Assembly (NCBI RefSeq): GCF_032854445.1
Contig: NW_027017984.1
Location: 62,001 to 126,000 of the forward strand
DNA from: Liolophura sinensis
Lineage: Eukaryota; Mollusca; Polyplacophora; Chitonida; Chitonidae
Length of the DNA: 64,000 bases
Direction of reading: 5' to 3'
Part shown: positions 9,883-23,056 of the stretch, one piece after another
Numbering within the stretch: position 1 is the stretch's first letter
Layout of the letters: every line of letters starts with the position of its first letter
Notes under the pieces: generated by a model
Told to the model about the DNA's origin: nothing
The model's database searches: none
What the model saw: only the letters and a program-made list of their open reading frames with translations
Made by a program: the position numbers and the translations under genes

Positions 9883-11529
9883 TTTAACTCACCCAGCAAT
9901 TGCCTTACTTCTAAGTGCAAGACAATCTCAATGTCTTTATCTACGTGTAGAAAAACCACACCATTTGTACGTGAAAAACACAAGGTACTTGATACAGTCT
10001 GCTGTAAAAAGTACAACTGACCACAGACCCACATGAATAAGGTGCCAAAAGATGCGGAATTGAGCCAGGCATCGGCAGCTGTTGAATAATTGCAAATATC
10101 CCTGGTTTCCATGGAGTAAGAGCCGTTGCTGGGCACGTGATTATGACATAAATGATCATTCAATTGTCACTACAAGCAAAAGTATTGGTCGGGGAGCAAC
10201 GCGGTTTGCACCATTCGATTTGTCGTCACAAAATACGTCGGATTAGCCTCTTACCAGCAGCACTGGAACAGTTTTTCCACTTTTGCATTTTTGCCTGGTC
10301 TTTTTGTTAATTGAAATCGGCTACACTGCACTCTGTACAATCGCGACTGGTCATTACTATATTCAACTTTTGACTATAAGTTATGTGCCCTTCGGTAGCC
10401 CAGAAGACGTCAAATCTTTGGGCCAAGCCCATTTAACTCACCCAGCAGATGCCTTACTTCTAAGTGCAAGACAATCTCAATGTCTTTATATACGTGTAGA
10501 AAAACCACACCATTTGTACGTGAAAACCACAAGGTACTTGATACAGTCTGCTGTAAAAAGTACAACTGAACACTGACCCACTTTAGTAAGGTGCCAAAAG
10601 ATGCGGAATTGAGCCAGGCATCGGCAGCTGTTGAAAAATTGCAAATTTCCCTGGTTTCCATGGAGTAAGAGCCGTTGCTGGGCACGTGATTATGACATAA
10701 GTGATTATTCAATTGTCACTACAGCCAAAAGTATTGGTCGGAGAGGAACGCGGTTTGCACCATTCAATTTGTCGTCACAAAATACGTCGGATTAGCCTCT
10801 TACCAGCAGCACTGGAACAGTTTTTCCACTTTTGCATTTTTACCTGGTCTTTTTGTTAATTGAAATCGGCTACACTGTACTCTGTACAATCGCGACTGGT
10901 CATTACTATATTCAACTTTTGACTATAAATTATGTGCCCTTCGGTAGCCCAGAAGACGTAAAATCTTTGGGCTAAGCCCATTTAACTCACCCAGCAATTG
11001 TCTTACTTCTAAGTCCAAGACAATCTCAATGTCTTTATCTACGTGTAGAAAAACCACACCATTTGTACGTGAAAAACACAAGGTACTTGATACAGTCTGC
11101 TGTAAAAAGTACAACTGAACACTGACCCACTTCAGTAAGGTGCCAAAAGATGCGGAATTGAGCCAGGCATCGGCAGCTGTTGAAAAATTGCAAATTTCCC
11201 TAGTTTCCATGGAGTAAGAGCCGTTGCTGGGCACGTGATTATGACATAAATAATCATTCAATTGTCGCTACAGCCAAAAGTATTGGTCGGAGAGCAAGGC
11301 AGTTTGCACCATTCGATTTCTCGTCACAAAATACGTCGGATTAGCCTCTTACCAGCAGCACTGGAACAGTTTTTCCACTTTTGCATTTTTGCCTGGTCTT
11401 TTTGTTAATTGAAATCGGCTACACTGTACTCTGTACAATCGCGACTGGTCATTACTATATTCAACTTTTGACTATAAGTTATGTGCCCTTCGGTAGCCCA
11501 GAAGACGTCAAATCTTTGGGCTAAGCCCA
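9883..11529 (+). repeat. Trimer higher-order repeat G-H-A', copy 1
   Basis: Monomers start at 9883 (G, TTGAATAATTGC with ACAAGCAAAAG), 10432 (H, TTTATATACG and GTGAAAACCAC, AGAGGAACGC) and 10981 (A', CCCTAGTTTCC). The whole 1647-bp set repeats directly downstream almost without difference, sharing rare markers such as AGCAGATGCC, GACGTAAAATC and CCCTAGTTTCC. Confidence 0.92.
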
Positions 11530-13176
11530 TTTAACTCACCCAGCAATTGCCTTACTTCTAAGTGCAAGACAATCTCAATGTCTTTATCTACGTGTAGAAA
11601 AACCACACCATTTGTACGTGAAAAACACAAGGTACTTGATACAGTCTGCTGTAAAAAGTACAACTGACCACAGACCCACATGAATAAGGTGCCAAAAGAT
11701 GCGGAATTGAGCCAGGCATCGGCAGCTGTTGAATAATTGCAAATATCCCTGGTTTCCATGGAGTAAGAGCCGTTGCTGGGCACGTGATTATGACATAAAT
11801 GATCATTCAATTGTCACTACAAGCAAAAGTATTGGTCGGGGAGCAACGCGGTTTGCACCATTCGATTTGTCGTCACAAAATACGTCGGATTAGCCTCTTA
11901 CCAGCAGCACTGGAACAGTTTTTCCACTTTTGCATTTTTGCCTGGTCTTTTTGTTAATTGAAATCGGCTACACTGCACTCTGTACAATCGCGACTGGTCA
12001 TTACTATATTCAACTTTTGACTATAAGTTATGTGCCCTTCGGTAGCCCAGAAGACGTCAAATCTTTGGGCCAAGCCCATTTAACTCACCCAGCAGATGCC
12101 TTACTTCTAAGTGCAAGACAATCTCAATGTCTTTATATACGTGTAGAAAAACCACACCATTTGTACGTGAAAACCACAAGGTACTTGATACAGTCTGCTG
12201 TAAAAAGTACAACTGAACACTGACCCACTTTAGTAAGGTGCCAAAAGATGCGGAATTGAGCCAGGCATCGGCAGCTGTTGAAAAATTGCAAATTTCCCTG
12301 GTTTCCATGGAGTAAGAGCCGTTGCTGGGCACGTGATTATGACATAAGTGATTATTCAATTGTCACTACAGCCAAAAGTATTGGTCGGAGAGGAACGCGG
12401 TTTGCACCATTCAATTTGTCGTCACAAAATACGTCGGATTAGCCTCTTACCAGCAGCACTGGAACAGTTTTTCCACTTTTGCATTTTTACCTGGTCTTTT
12501 TGTTAATTGAAATCGGCTACACTGTACTCTGTACAATCGCGACTGGTCATTACTATATTCAACTTTTGACTATAAATTATGTGCCCTTCGGTAGCCCAGA
12601 AGACGTAAAATCTTTGGGCTAAGCCCATTTAACTCACCCAGCAATTGTCTTACTTCTAAGTCCAAGACAATCTCAATGTCTTTATCTACGTGTAGAAAAA
12701 CCACACCATTTGTACGTGAAAAACACAAGGTACTTGATACAGTCTGCTGTAAAAAGTACAACTGAACACTGACCCACTTCAGTAAGGTGCCAAAAGATGC
12801 GGAATTGAGCCAGGCATCGGCAGCTGTTGAAAAATTGCAAATTTCCCTAGTTTCCATGGAGTAAGAGCCGTTGCTGGGCACGTGATTATGACATAAATAA
12901 TCATTCAATTGTCGCTACAGCCAAAAGTATTGGTCGGAGAGCAAGGCAGTTTGCACCATTCGATTTCTCGTCACAAAATACGTCGGATTAGCCTCTTACC
13001 AGCAGCACTGGAACAGTTTTTCCACTTTTGCATTTTTGCCTGGTCTTTTTGTTAATTGAAATCGGCTACAGTGTACTCTGTACAATCGCGACTGGTCATT
13101 ACTATATTCAACTTTTGACTATAAGTTATGTGCCCTTCGGTAGCCCAGAAGACGTCAAATCTTTGGGCTAAGCCCA
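11530..13176 (+). repeat. Trimer higher-order repeat G-H-A', copy 2
   Basis: Monomers start at 11530, 12079 and 12628, offset 1647 bp (3 x 549) from copy 1. It is nearly identical to copy 1; one difference noted by eye is CTACAGTGTACTC near 13067 where copy 1 has CTACACTGTACTC. This is among the closest tandem pairs in the window. Confidence 0.92.
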
Positions 13177-13726
13177 TTTAACTCACCCAGCAATTGCCTT
13201 ACTTCTAAGTGCAAGACAATCTCAATGTCTTTATCTACGTGTAGAAAAACCACACCATTTGTACGTGAAAAACACAAGGTACTTGATACAGTCTGCTGTA
13301 AAAAGTACAACTGAACACTGACCCACTTCAGTAAAGTGCCAAAAGATGCGGAATTGAGCCAGGCATCGGCAGCTGTTGAAAAATTGCAAATTTCCCTGGT
13401 TTCCATGGAGTAAGAGCCGTTGCTGGGCACGTGATTATGACATAAATGATCATTCAATTGTCACTACAGCCAAAAGTATTGGTCGGAGAGCAACGCGGTT
13501 TGCACCATTCCGATTTGTCGTCACAAAATACGTCGGATTAGCCTCTTACCAGCAGCACTGGAACAGTTTTTCCACTTTTGCATTTTTACCTGGTCTTTTT
13601 GTTAATTGAAATCGGCTACACTGTACTCTGTACAATCGCGACTGGTCATTACTATATTCAACTTTTGACTATAAGTTATGTGCCCTTCGGTAGCCCAGAA
13701 GACGTCAAATCTTTGGGCTAAGCCCA
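13177..13726 (+). repeat. Type E' monomer, 550 bp
   Basis: A standard E-like front and rear with one extra C in CCATTCCGATT near 13510, which makes this unit 550 bp. It follows the trimer, as does a similar unit at 22508 after the third trimer copy. Confidence 0.85.
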
Positions 13727-14275
13727 TTTAACTCACCCAGCAATTGTCTTACTTCTAAGTCCAAGACAATCTCAATGTCTTTATCTACGTGTAGAAAAAC
13801 CACACCATTTGTACATAAAAAACACAAGGTACTTGATACAGTCTGCTGTAAAAAGTACAACTAAACACTGACCCACATTTATAAGGTGCCAAAAGATGTG
13901 GAATTGGGCCAGGCATCGGCAGCTGTTAAAAAATTGCAAATATCCCTGGTTTCCATGGAGTAAGAGCCGTTGCTGGGCACGTGATTATGACATAAATAAT
14001 CATTCAATTGTCGCTACAGCCAAAAGTATTGGTCGGAGAGCAAGGCAGTTTGCACCATTCAATTTCTCGTCACAAAATACGTCGGATTAGCCTCTTACCA
14101 GCAGCACTGGAACAGTTTTTCCACTTTTGCATTTTTGCCTGGTGTTTTTGTTAATTGAAATCGGATACACTGTACTCTGTACAATCGCGACTGGTCATTA
14201 CTATATTCAACTTTTGACTATAAGTTATGTGCCCTTCGGTAGCCCAGAAGACGTCAAATCTTTCGGCTAAGCCCA
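13727..14275 (+). repeat. Chimeric C/A monomer, first occurrence
   Basis: The first half is type C (ACTAAACACTG, TTATAAGG, GATGTGGAATTGGGCC, TTAAAAAATTGCAAATATCC). The second half is type A (TAAATAATCATTCAATTGTCGC, GCAAGGCAG). The switch lies between the conserved CCATGG/CACGTG block and TAAATAATCA, roughly 13949-13994. The same chimera is at 23057-23605. Confidence 0.85.
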
Positions 14276-16470
14276 TTTAACTCACCCAGCAATTGCCTTA
14301 CTTCTAAGTGCAAGACAATCTCAATGTCTTTATCTACGTGTAGAAAAACCACACCATTTGTACGTGAAAAACACAAGGTACTTGATACAGTCTGCTGTAA
14401 AAAGTACAACTGAACACTGACCCACTTCAGTAAGGTGCCAAAAGATGCGGAATTGAGCCAGGCATCGGCAGCTGTTGAAAAATTGCAAATTTCCCTGGTT
14501 TCCATGGAGTAAGAGCCGTTGCTGGGCACGTGATTATGACATAAATGATCATTCAATTGTCACTACAGCCAAAAGTATTGGTCGGAGAGCAACGCGGTTT
14601 GCACCTTTCGATTTGTCGTCACAAAATACGTCGGATTAGCCTCTTACCAGCAGCACTGGAACAGTTTTTCCACTTTTGCATTTTTACCTGGTCTTTTTGT
14701 TAATTGAAATCGGCTACACTGTACTCTGTACAATCGCGACTGGTCATTACTATATTCAACTTTTGACTATAAGTTATGTGCCCTTCGGTAGCCCAGAAGA
14801 CGTCAAATCTTTGGGCTAAGCCCATTTAACTCACCCAGCAATTGTCTTACTTCTAAGTCCAAGACAATCTCAATGTCTTTATCTACGTGTAGAAAAACCA
14901 CACCATTTGTACATAAAAAACACGAGGTACTTGATACAGTCTGCTGTAAAAAGTACAACTAAACACTGACCCACATTTATAAGGTGCCAAAAGATGTGGA
15001 ATTGGGCCAGGCATCGGCAGCTGTTGAAAAATTGCAAATATCCCTGGTTTCCATGGAGTAAGAGCCGTTGCTGGGCACGTGATTATGACATCAATGATCA
15101 TTGATCTGTCGCTACAACCAAAAGTATTGGTCGAAGATCAACGCGGTTTGCACCATTTGATTTCTCGTCACAAAATACGTCGGATTAGGCTCTTACTAGT
15201 AGCACTGGAACAGTTTTTCCACTTTTGCATTTTTGCTTCGTCTTTTTGTTAATTGAAATCGGCTAAACTGTACTCTGTACAATCGCGACTGGTCATTACT
15301 ATATTCAACTTTTGACTATAAGTTATGTGCCCTTCGGTAGCCCAGAAGACGTCAAATCTTTGGGCTAAGCCCATTTAACTCACCCAGCAATTGCCTTACT
15401 TCTAAGTACAAGACAATCTTAATGTCTTTATCTACGTGTAGAAAAACCACACCATTTGTACGTGAAAAACACAAGGTACTTGATACTGTCTGCTGTAAAA
15501 AGTACAACTGAACACTGACCCACTTCAGTAAGGTGCCAAAAGATGCAGAATTGAGCCAGGCATCGGCAGCTGTTGAAAAATTGCAAATTTCCCTGGTTTC
15601 CATGGAGTAAGAGCCGTTGCTGGGCACGTGATTATGACATAAATGATCATTCAATTGTCACTACAGGCAAAAGTATTGGTCGGAGAGCAACGCGGTTTGC
15701 ACCATTCGATTTCTCGTCACAAAATACGTCGGATTAGCTTCTTACCAGCAGCACTGGAACAGTTTTTCCACTTTTGCATTTTACCTGGTCTTTTTGTTAA
15801 TTGAAATCGGATACACTGTACTCTGTACAATCGCGACTGGTCATTACTATATTCAACTTTTGACTATAAGTTATGTGCCCTTCGGTAGCCCAGAAGACGT
15901 CAAATCTTTGGGCTAAGCCCATTTAACTCACCCAGCAATTGTCTTACTTCTAAGTGCAAGACAATCTCAATGTCTTTATCTACGTGTAGAAAAACCACAC
16001 CATTTGTACATAAAAAACACAAGGTACTTGATACAGTCTGCTGTAAAAAGTACAACTAAACACTGACCCACATTTATAAGGTGCCAAAAGATGTGGAATT
16101 GGGCCAGGCATCGGCAGCTGTTAAAAAATTGCAAATATCCCTGGTTTCCATGGAGTAAGAGCCGTTGCTGGGCACGTGATTATGACATCAATGATCATTG
16201 ATCTGTCGCTACAACCAAAAGTATTGGTCGGAGAGCAACGCGGTTTGCACCATTCGATTTCTCGTCACAAAATACGTCGGATTAGGCTCTTACTAGTAGC
16301 ACTGGAACAGTTTTTCCACTTTTGCATTTTTGCTTCGTCTTTTTGTTAATTGAAATCGGCTAAACTGTACTCTGTACAATCGCGACTGGTCATTACTATA
16401 TTCAACTTTTGACTATAAGTTATGTGCCCTTCGGTAGCCCAGAAGACGTCAAATCTTTGGGCTAAGCCCA
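14276..16470 (+). repeat. Mixed block of four monomers (E'-C-D-C)
   Basis: Monomers start at 14276 (E'), 14825 (C, with CACGAGG and TCGAAGATCAACG private changes), 15374 (D, with one T lost in GCATTTTACC near 15781) and 15922 (C). C and D alternate here, so a CD dimer may have been expanded locally, but the two CD pairs are not close enough by eye to call a clean HOR. Confidence 0.75.
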
Positions 16471-18664
16471 TTTAACTCACCCAGCAATTGCCTTACTTCT
16501 AAGTGCAAGACAATCTTAATGTCTTTATCTACGTGTAGAAAAACCACACCATTTGTACGTGAAAAACACAAGGTACTTGATACAGTCTGCTGTAAAAAGT
16601 ACAACTGAACACTGACCCACTTCAGAAAGGTGCCAAAAGATGCAGAATTGAGCCAGGCATCGGCAGCTGTTGAAAAATTGCAAATTTCCCTGGTTTCCAT
16701 GGAGTAAGAGCCGTTGCTGGGCACGTGATTATGACATAAATGATCATTCAATTGTCACTACAGCCAAAAGTATTGGTCGGGGAGCAACGCGGTTTGCACC
16801 AAACGATTTGTCGTCACAAAATACGTCGGATTAGCCTCTTACCAGCAGCACTGGAACAGTTTTTCCACTTTTGCATTTTTGCCTGGTGTTATTGTTAATT
16901 GAAATCGGCTACACTGTACTCTGTACAATCGCGACTGGTCATTACTATATTCAACTTTTGACTATAAGTTATGTGCCCTTCGGTAGCCCAGAAGACGTCA
17001 AATCTTTGGGCTAAGCCCATTTAACTCACCCAGCAATTGCCTTACTTCTAAGTGCAAGACAATCTCAATGTCTTTATCTACGTGTCAGAAAAACCACACC
17101 ATTTGTACGTGAAAAACACAAGGTACTTGATACAGTCTGCTGTAAAAAGTACAACTAAACACTGACCCACATTTATAAGGTGCCAAAAGATGTGGAATTG
17201 GGCCAGGCATCGGCAGCTGTGAAAAAATTGCAAATTTCCCTGGTTTCCATGGAGTAAGAGCCGTTGCTGGGCACGTGATTATGACATAAATGATCATTCA
17301 ATTGTCACTACAGGCAAAAGTATGGTCGGAGAGCAACGCGGTTTGCACCATTCGATTTCTCGTCACAAAATACGTCGGATTAGCTTCTTACCAGCAGCAC
17401 TGGAACAGTTTTTCCACTTTTGCATTTTTACCTGGTCTTTTGTTAATTGAAATCGGCTACACTGTACTCTGTACAATCGCGACTGGTCATTACTATATTC
17501 AACTTTTGACTATAAGTTATGTGCCCTTCGGTAGCCCAGAAGACGTCAAATCTTTGGGCTAAGCCCATTTAACTCACCCAGCAATTGTCTTACTTCTAAG
17601 TCCAAGACAATCTCAATGTCTTTATCTACGTGTAGAAAAACCACACCATTTGTACGTGAAAAACACAAGGTACTTGATACAGTCTGCTGTAAAAAGTACA
17701 ACTGAACACTGACCCACTTCAGTAAGGTGCCAAAAGATGCGGAATTGAGCCAGGCATCGGCAGCTGTTGAAAAATTGCAAATTTCCCTGGTTTCCATGGA
17801 GTAAGAGCCGTTGCTGGGCACGTGATTATGACATAAATAATCATTCAATTGTCGCTACAGCCAAAAGTATTGGTCGGAGAGCAAGGCAGTTTGCACCATT
17901 CGATTTCTCGTCACAAAATACGTCGGATTAGCCTCTTAACAGCAGCACTGGAACAGTTTTTCCACTTTTGCATTTTTGCCTGGTCTTTTTGTTAATTGAA
18001 ATCGGCTACACTGTACTCTGTACAATCGCGACTGTCATTACTATATTCAACTTTTGACTATAAGTTATGTGCCCTTCGGTAGCCCAGAAGACGTCAAATC
18101 TTTCGGCTAAGCCCATTTAACTCACCCAGCAATTGCCTTACTTCTAAGTGCAAGACAATCTCAATGTCTTTATCTACGTGTAGAAAAACCACACCATTTG
18201 TACATAAAAAACACAAGGTACTTGATACAGTCTGCTGTAAAAAGTACAACTAAACACTGACCCACATTTATAAGGTGCCAAAAGATGTGGAATTGGGCCA
18301 GGCATCGGCAGCTGTTAAAAAATTGCAAATATCCCTGGTTTCCATGGAGTAAGAGCCGTTGCTGGGCACGTGATTATGACATCAATGATCATTGATCTGT
18401 CGCTACAACCAAAAGTATTGGTCGGAGAGCAACGCGGTTTGCACCATTCGATTTCTCGTCACAAAATACGTCGGATTAGGCTCTTACTAGTAGCACTGGA
18501 ACAGTTTTTCCACTTTTGCATTTTTGCTTCGTCTTTTTGTTAATTGAAATCGGCTAAACTGTACTCTGTACAATCGCGACTGGTCATTACTATATTCAAC
18601 TTTTGACTATAAGTTATGTGCCCTTCGGTAGCCCAGAAGACGTCAAATCTTTGGGCTAAGCCCA
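16471..18664 (+). repeat. 4-mer higher-order repeat D-F'-A-B/C, copy 1
   Basis: Monomers start at 16471, 17020, 17568 and 18116. The D unit has the unusual CACCAAACGATT (other copies CACCATTCGATT) near 16800 and GGTGTTATTG near 16887, both shared with the next copy. Net length is 2194 bp because of single-base indels near 17086 (+1), 17323 (-1), 17438 (-1) and 18034 (-1). The last unit at 18116 starts as type B (CCTTAC, TGCAAG) and becomes type C from CATAAAAAACAC onward. Confidence 0.85.
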
Positions 18665-20860
18665 TTTAACTCACCCAGCAATTGCCTTACTTCTAAGTGC
18701 AAGACAATCTTAATGTCTTTATCTACGTGTAGAAAAACCACACCATTTGTACGTGAAAAACACAAGGTACTTGATACAGTCTGCTGTAAAAAGTACAACT
18801 GAACACTGACCCACTTCAGAAAGGTGCCAAAAGATGCAGAATTGAGCCAGGCATCGGCAGCTGTTGAAAAATTGCAAATTTCCCTGGTTTCCATGGAGTA
18901 AGAGCCGTTGCTGGGCACGTGATTATGACATAAATGATCATTCAATTGTCACTACAGCCAAAAGTATTGGTCGGGGAGCAACGCGGTTTGCACCAAACGA
19001 TTTGTCGTCACAAAATACGTCGGATTAGCCTCTTACCAGCAGCACTGGAACAGTTTTTCCACTTTTGCATTTTTGCCTGGTGTTATTGTTAATTGAAATC
19101 GGCTACACTGTACTCTGTACAATCGCGACTGGTCATTACTATATTCAACTTTTGACTATAAGTTATGTGCCCTTCGGTAGCCCAGAAGACGTCAAATCTT
19201 TGGGCTAAGCCCATTTAACTCACCCAGCAATTGCCTTACTTCTAAGTGCAAGACAATCTCAATGTCTTTATCTACGTGTAGAAAAACCACACCATTTGTA
19301 CGTGAAAAACACAAGGTACTTGATACAGTCTGCTGTAAAAAGTACAACTAAACACTGACCCACATTTATAAGGTGCCAAAAGATGTGGAATTGGGCCAGG
19401 CATCGGCAGCTGTGAAAAAATTGCAAATTTCCCTGGTTTCCATGGAGTAAGAGCCGTTGCTGGGCACGTGATTATGACATAAATGATCATTCAATTGTCA
19501 CTACAGGCAAAAGTATTGGTCGGAGAGCAACGCGGTTTGCACCATTCGATTTCTCGTCACAAAATACGTCGGATTAGCTTCTTACCAGCAGCACTGGAAC
19601 AGTTTTTCCACTTTTGCATTTTTACCTGGTCTTTTTGTTAATTGAAATCGGCTACACTGTACTCTGTACAATCGCGACTGGTCATTACTATATTCAACTT
19701 TTGACTATAAGTTATGTGCCCTTCGGTAGCCCAGAAGACGTCAAATCTTTGGGCTAAGCCCATTTAACTCACCCAGCAATTGTCTTACTTCTAAGTCCAA
19801 GACAATCTCAATGTCTTTATCTACGTGTAGAAAAACCACACCATTTGTACGTGAAAAACACAAGGTACTTGATACAGTCTGCTGTAAAAAGTACAACTGA
19901 ACACTGACCCACTTCAGTAAGGTGCCAAAAGATGCGGAATTGAGCCAGGCATCGGCAGCTGTTGAAAAATTGCAAATTTCCCTGGTTTCCATGGAGTAAG
20001 AGCCGTTGCTGGGCACGTGATTATGACATAAATAATCATTCAATTGTCGCTACAGCCAAAAGTATTGGTCGGAGAGCAAGGCAGTTTGCACCATTCGATT
20101 TCTCGTCACAAAATACGTCGGATTAGCCTCTTAACAGCAGCACTGGAACAGTTTTTCCACTTTTGCATTTTTGCCTGGTCTTTTTGTTAATTGAAATCGG
20201 CTACACTGTACTCTGTACAATCGCGACTGGTCATTACTATATTCAACTTTTGACTATAAGTTATGTGCCCTTCGGTAGCCCAGAAGACGTCAAATCTTTC
20301 GGCTAAGCCCATTTAACTCACCCAGCAATTGCCTTACTTCTAAGTGCAAGACAATCTCAATGTCTTTATCTACGTGTAGAAAAACCACACCATTTGTACG
20401 TGAAAAACACAAGGTACTTGATACAGTCTGCTGTAAAAAGTACAACTGACCACAGACCCACATGAATAAGGTGCCAAAAGATTCGGAATTGAGCCAGGCA
20501 TCGGCAGCTGTTGAAAAATTGCAAATTTCCCTGGTTTCCATGGAGTAAGAGCCGTTGCTGGGCACGTGATTATGACATAAATGATCATTCAATTGTCACT
20601 ACAGGGAAAAGTATTGGTCGGAGAGCAACGCGGTTTGCACCATTCGATTTGTCGTCACAAAATTCGTCGGATTAGCCTCTTACCAGCAGCACTGGAACAG
20701 TTTTTCCACTTTTGCATTTTTGCTTCGTCTTTTTGTTAATTGAAATCGGCTACACTGTACTCTGTACAATCGCGACTGGTCATTACTATATTCAACTTTT
20801 GACTATAAGTTATGTGCCCTTCGGTAGCCCAGAAGACGTCAAATCTTTGGGCTAAGCCCA
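18665..20860 (+). repeat. 4-mer higher-order repeat D-F'-A-B', copy 2
   Basis: Monomers start at 18665, 19214, 19763 and 20312. The first three match copy 1 including CACCAAACGATT near 18991, GGTGTTATTG near 19079 and TCTTAACAGC near 20130. None of the four single-base indels of copy 1 is present. The fourth unit is a full B' rather than the B/C chimera of copy 1. Confidence 0.85.
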
Positions 20861-22507
20861 CTTAACTCACCCAGCAATTGCCTTACTTCTAAGTGCAAGA
20901 CAATCTCAATGTCTTTATCTACGTGTAGAAAAACCACACCATTTGTACGTGAAAAACACAAGGTACTTGATACAGTCTGCTGTAAAAAGTACAACTGACC
21001 ACAGACCCACATGAATAAGGTGCCAAAAGATGCGGAATTGAGCCAGGCATCGGCAGCTGTTGAATAATTGCAAATATCCCTGGTTTCCATGGAGTAAGAG
21101 CCGTTGCTGGGCACGTGATTATGACATAAATGATCATTCAATTGTCACTACAAGCAAAAGTATTGGTCGGGGAGCAACGCGGTTTGCACCATTCGATTTG
21201 TCGTCACAAAATACGTCGGATTAGCCTCTTACCAGCAGCACTGGAACAGTTTTTCCACTTTTGCATTTTTGCCTGGTCTTTTTGTTAATTGAAATCGGCT
21301 ACACTGCACTCTGTACAATCGCGACTGGTCATTACTATATTCAACTTTTGACTATAAGTTATGTGCCCTTCGGTAGCCCAGAAGACGTCAAATCTTTGGG
21401 CCAAGCCCATTTAACTCACCCAGCAATTGCCTTACTTCTAAGTGCAAGACAATCTCAATGTCTTTATATACGTGTAGAAAAACCACACCATTTGTACGTG
21501 AAAACCACAAGGTACTTGATACAGTCTGCTTTAAAAAGTACAACTGAACACTGACCCACTTCAGTAAGGTGCCAAAAGATGCGGAATTGAGCCAGGCATC
21601 GGCAGCTGTTGAAAAATTGCAAATTTCCCTGGTTTCCATGGAGTAAGAGCCGTTGCTGGGCACGTGATTATGACATAAATGATTATTCAATTGTCACTAC
21701 AGCCAAAAGTATTGGTCGGAGAGGAACGCGGTTTGCACCATTCAATTTGTCGTCACAAAATACGTCGGATTAGCCTCTTACCAGCAGCACTGGAACAGTT
21801 TTTCCACTTTTGCATTTTTACCTGGTCTTTTTGTTAATTGAAATCGGCTACACTGTACTCTGTACAATCGCGACTGGTCATTACTATATTCAACTTTTGA
21901 CTATAAATTATGTGCCCTTCGGTAGCCCAGAAGACGTCAAATCTTTGGGCTAAGCCCATTTAACTCACCCAGCAATTGTCTTACTTCTAAGTCCAAGACA
22001 ATCTCAATGTCTTTATCTACGTGTAGAAAAACCACACCATTTGTACGTGAAAAACACAAGGTACTTGATACAGTCTGCTGTAAAAAGTACAACTGAACAC
22101 TGACCCACTTCAGTAAGGTGCCAAAAGATGCGGAATTGAGCCAGGCATCGGCAGCTGTTGAAAAATTGCAAATTTCCCTAGTTTCCATGGAGTAAGAGCC
22201 GTTGCTGGGCACGTGATTATGACATAAATAATCATTCAATTGTCGCTACAGCCAAAAGTATTGGTCGGAGAGCAAGGCAGTTTGCACCATTCGATTTCTC
22301 GTCACAAAATACGTCGGATTAGCCTCTTACCAGCAGCACTGGAACAGTTTTTCCACTTTTGCATTTTTGCCTGGTCTTTTTGTTAATTGAAATCGGCTAC
22401 ACTGTACTCTGTACAATCGCGACTGGTCATTACTATATTCAACTTTTGACTATAAGTTATGTGCCCTTCGGTAGCCCAGAAGACGTCAAATCTTTCGGCT
22501 AAGCCCA
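20861..22507 (+). repeat. Trimer G-H-A', dispersed third copy
   Basis: Monomers start at 20861, 21410 and 21959. G has TTGAATAATTGC, H has TTTATATACG and AGAGGAACGC, A' has CCCTAGTTTCC, as at 9883-13176. Private changes include AGCCCACTTAACTC at the start and CTGCTTTAAAAAG in H. It is preceded by B', as at 9334, so at least four monomers moved or were copied together. Confidence 0.88.
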
Positions 22508-23056
22508 TTTAACTCACCCAGCAATTGCCTTACTTCTAAGGGCAAGACAATCTCAATGTCTTTATCTACGTGTAGAAAAACCACACCATTTGTACGTGAA
22601 AAACACAAGGTACTTGATACAGTCTGCTGTAAAAAGTACAACTGAACACTGACCCACTTCAGTAAGGTGCCAAAAGATGCGGAATTGAGCCAGGCATCGG
22701 CAGCTGTTGAAAAATTGCAAATTTCCCTGGTTTCCATGGAGTAAGAGCCGTTGCTGGGCACGTGATTATGACATAAATGATCATTCAATTGTCACTACAG
22801 CCAAAAGTATTGGTCGGAGAGCAACGCGGTTTGCACCATTCGATTTGTCGTCACAAAACACGTCGGATTAGCCTCTTACCAGCAGCACTGGAACAGTTTT
22901 TCCACTTTTGCATTTTTACCTGGTCTTTTTGTTAATTGAAATCGGCTACACTGTACTCTGTACAATCGCGACTGGTCATTACTATATTCAACTTTTGACT
23001 ATAAGTTATGTGCCCTTCGGTAGCCCAGAAGACGTCAAATCTTTGGGCTAAGCCCA
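22508..23056 (+). repeat. Type E' monomer after the third trimer
   Basis: Matches the unit at 13177 in type and position within its block. Private marker AAGGGCAAGAC near 22540 and AAAACACGTCGG near 22856. Confidence 0.85.

Noticed and set aside
10283-10576. 97-codon plus-strand open frame with a hydrophobic start
   Set aside because: Starts at TTG and depends on GGGCCAAGCCC replacing a stop-forming GGGCTAAGCCC. The hydrophobic residues come from the T-rich tract. It occurs only in units with that one base change.
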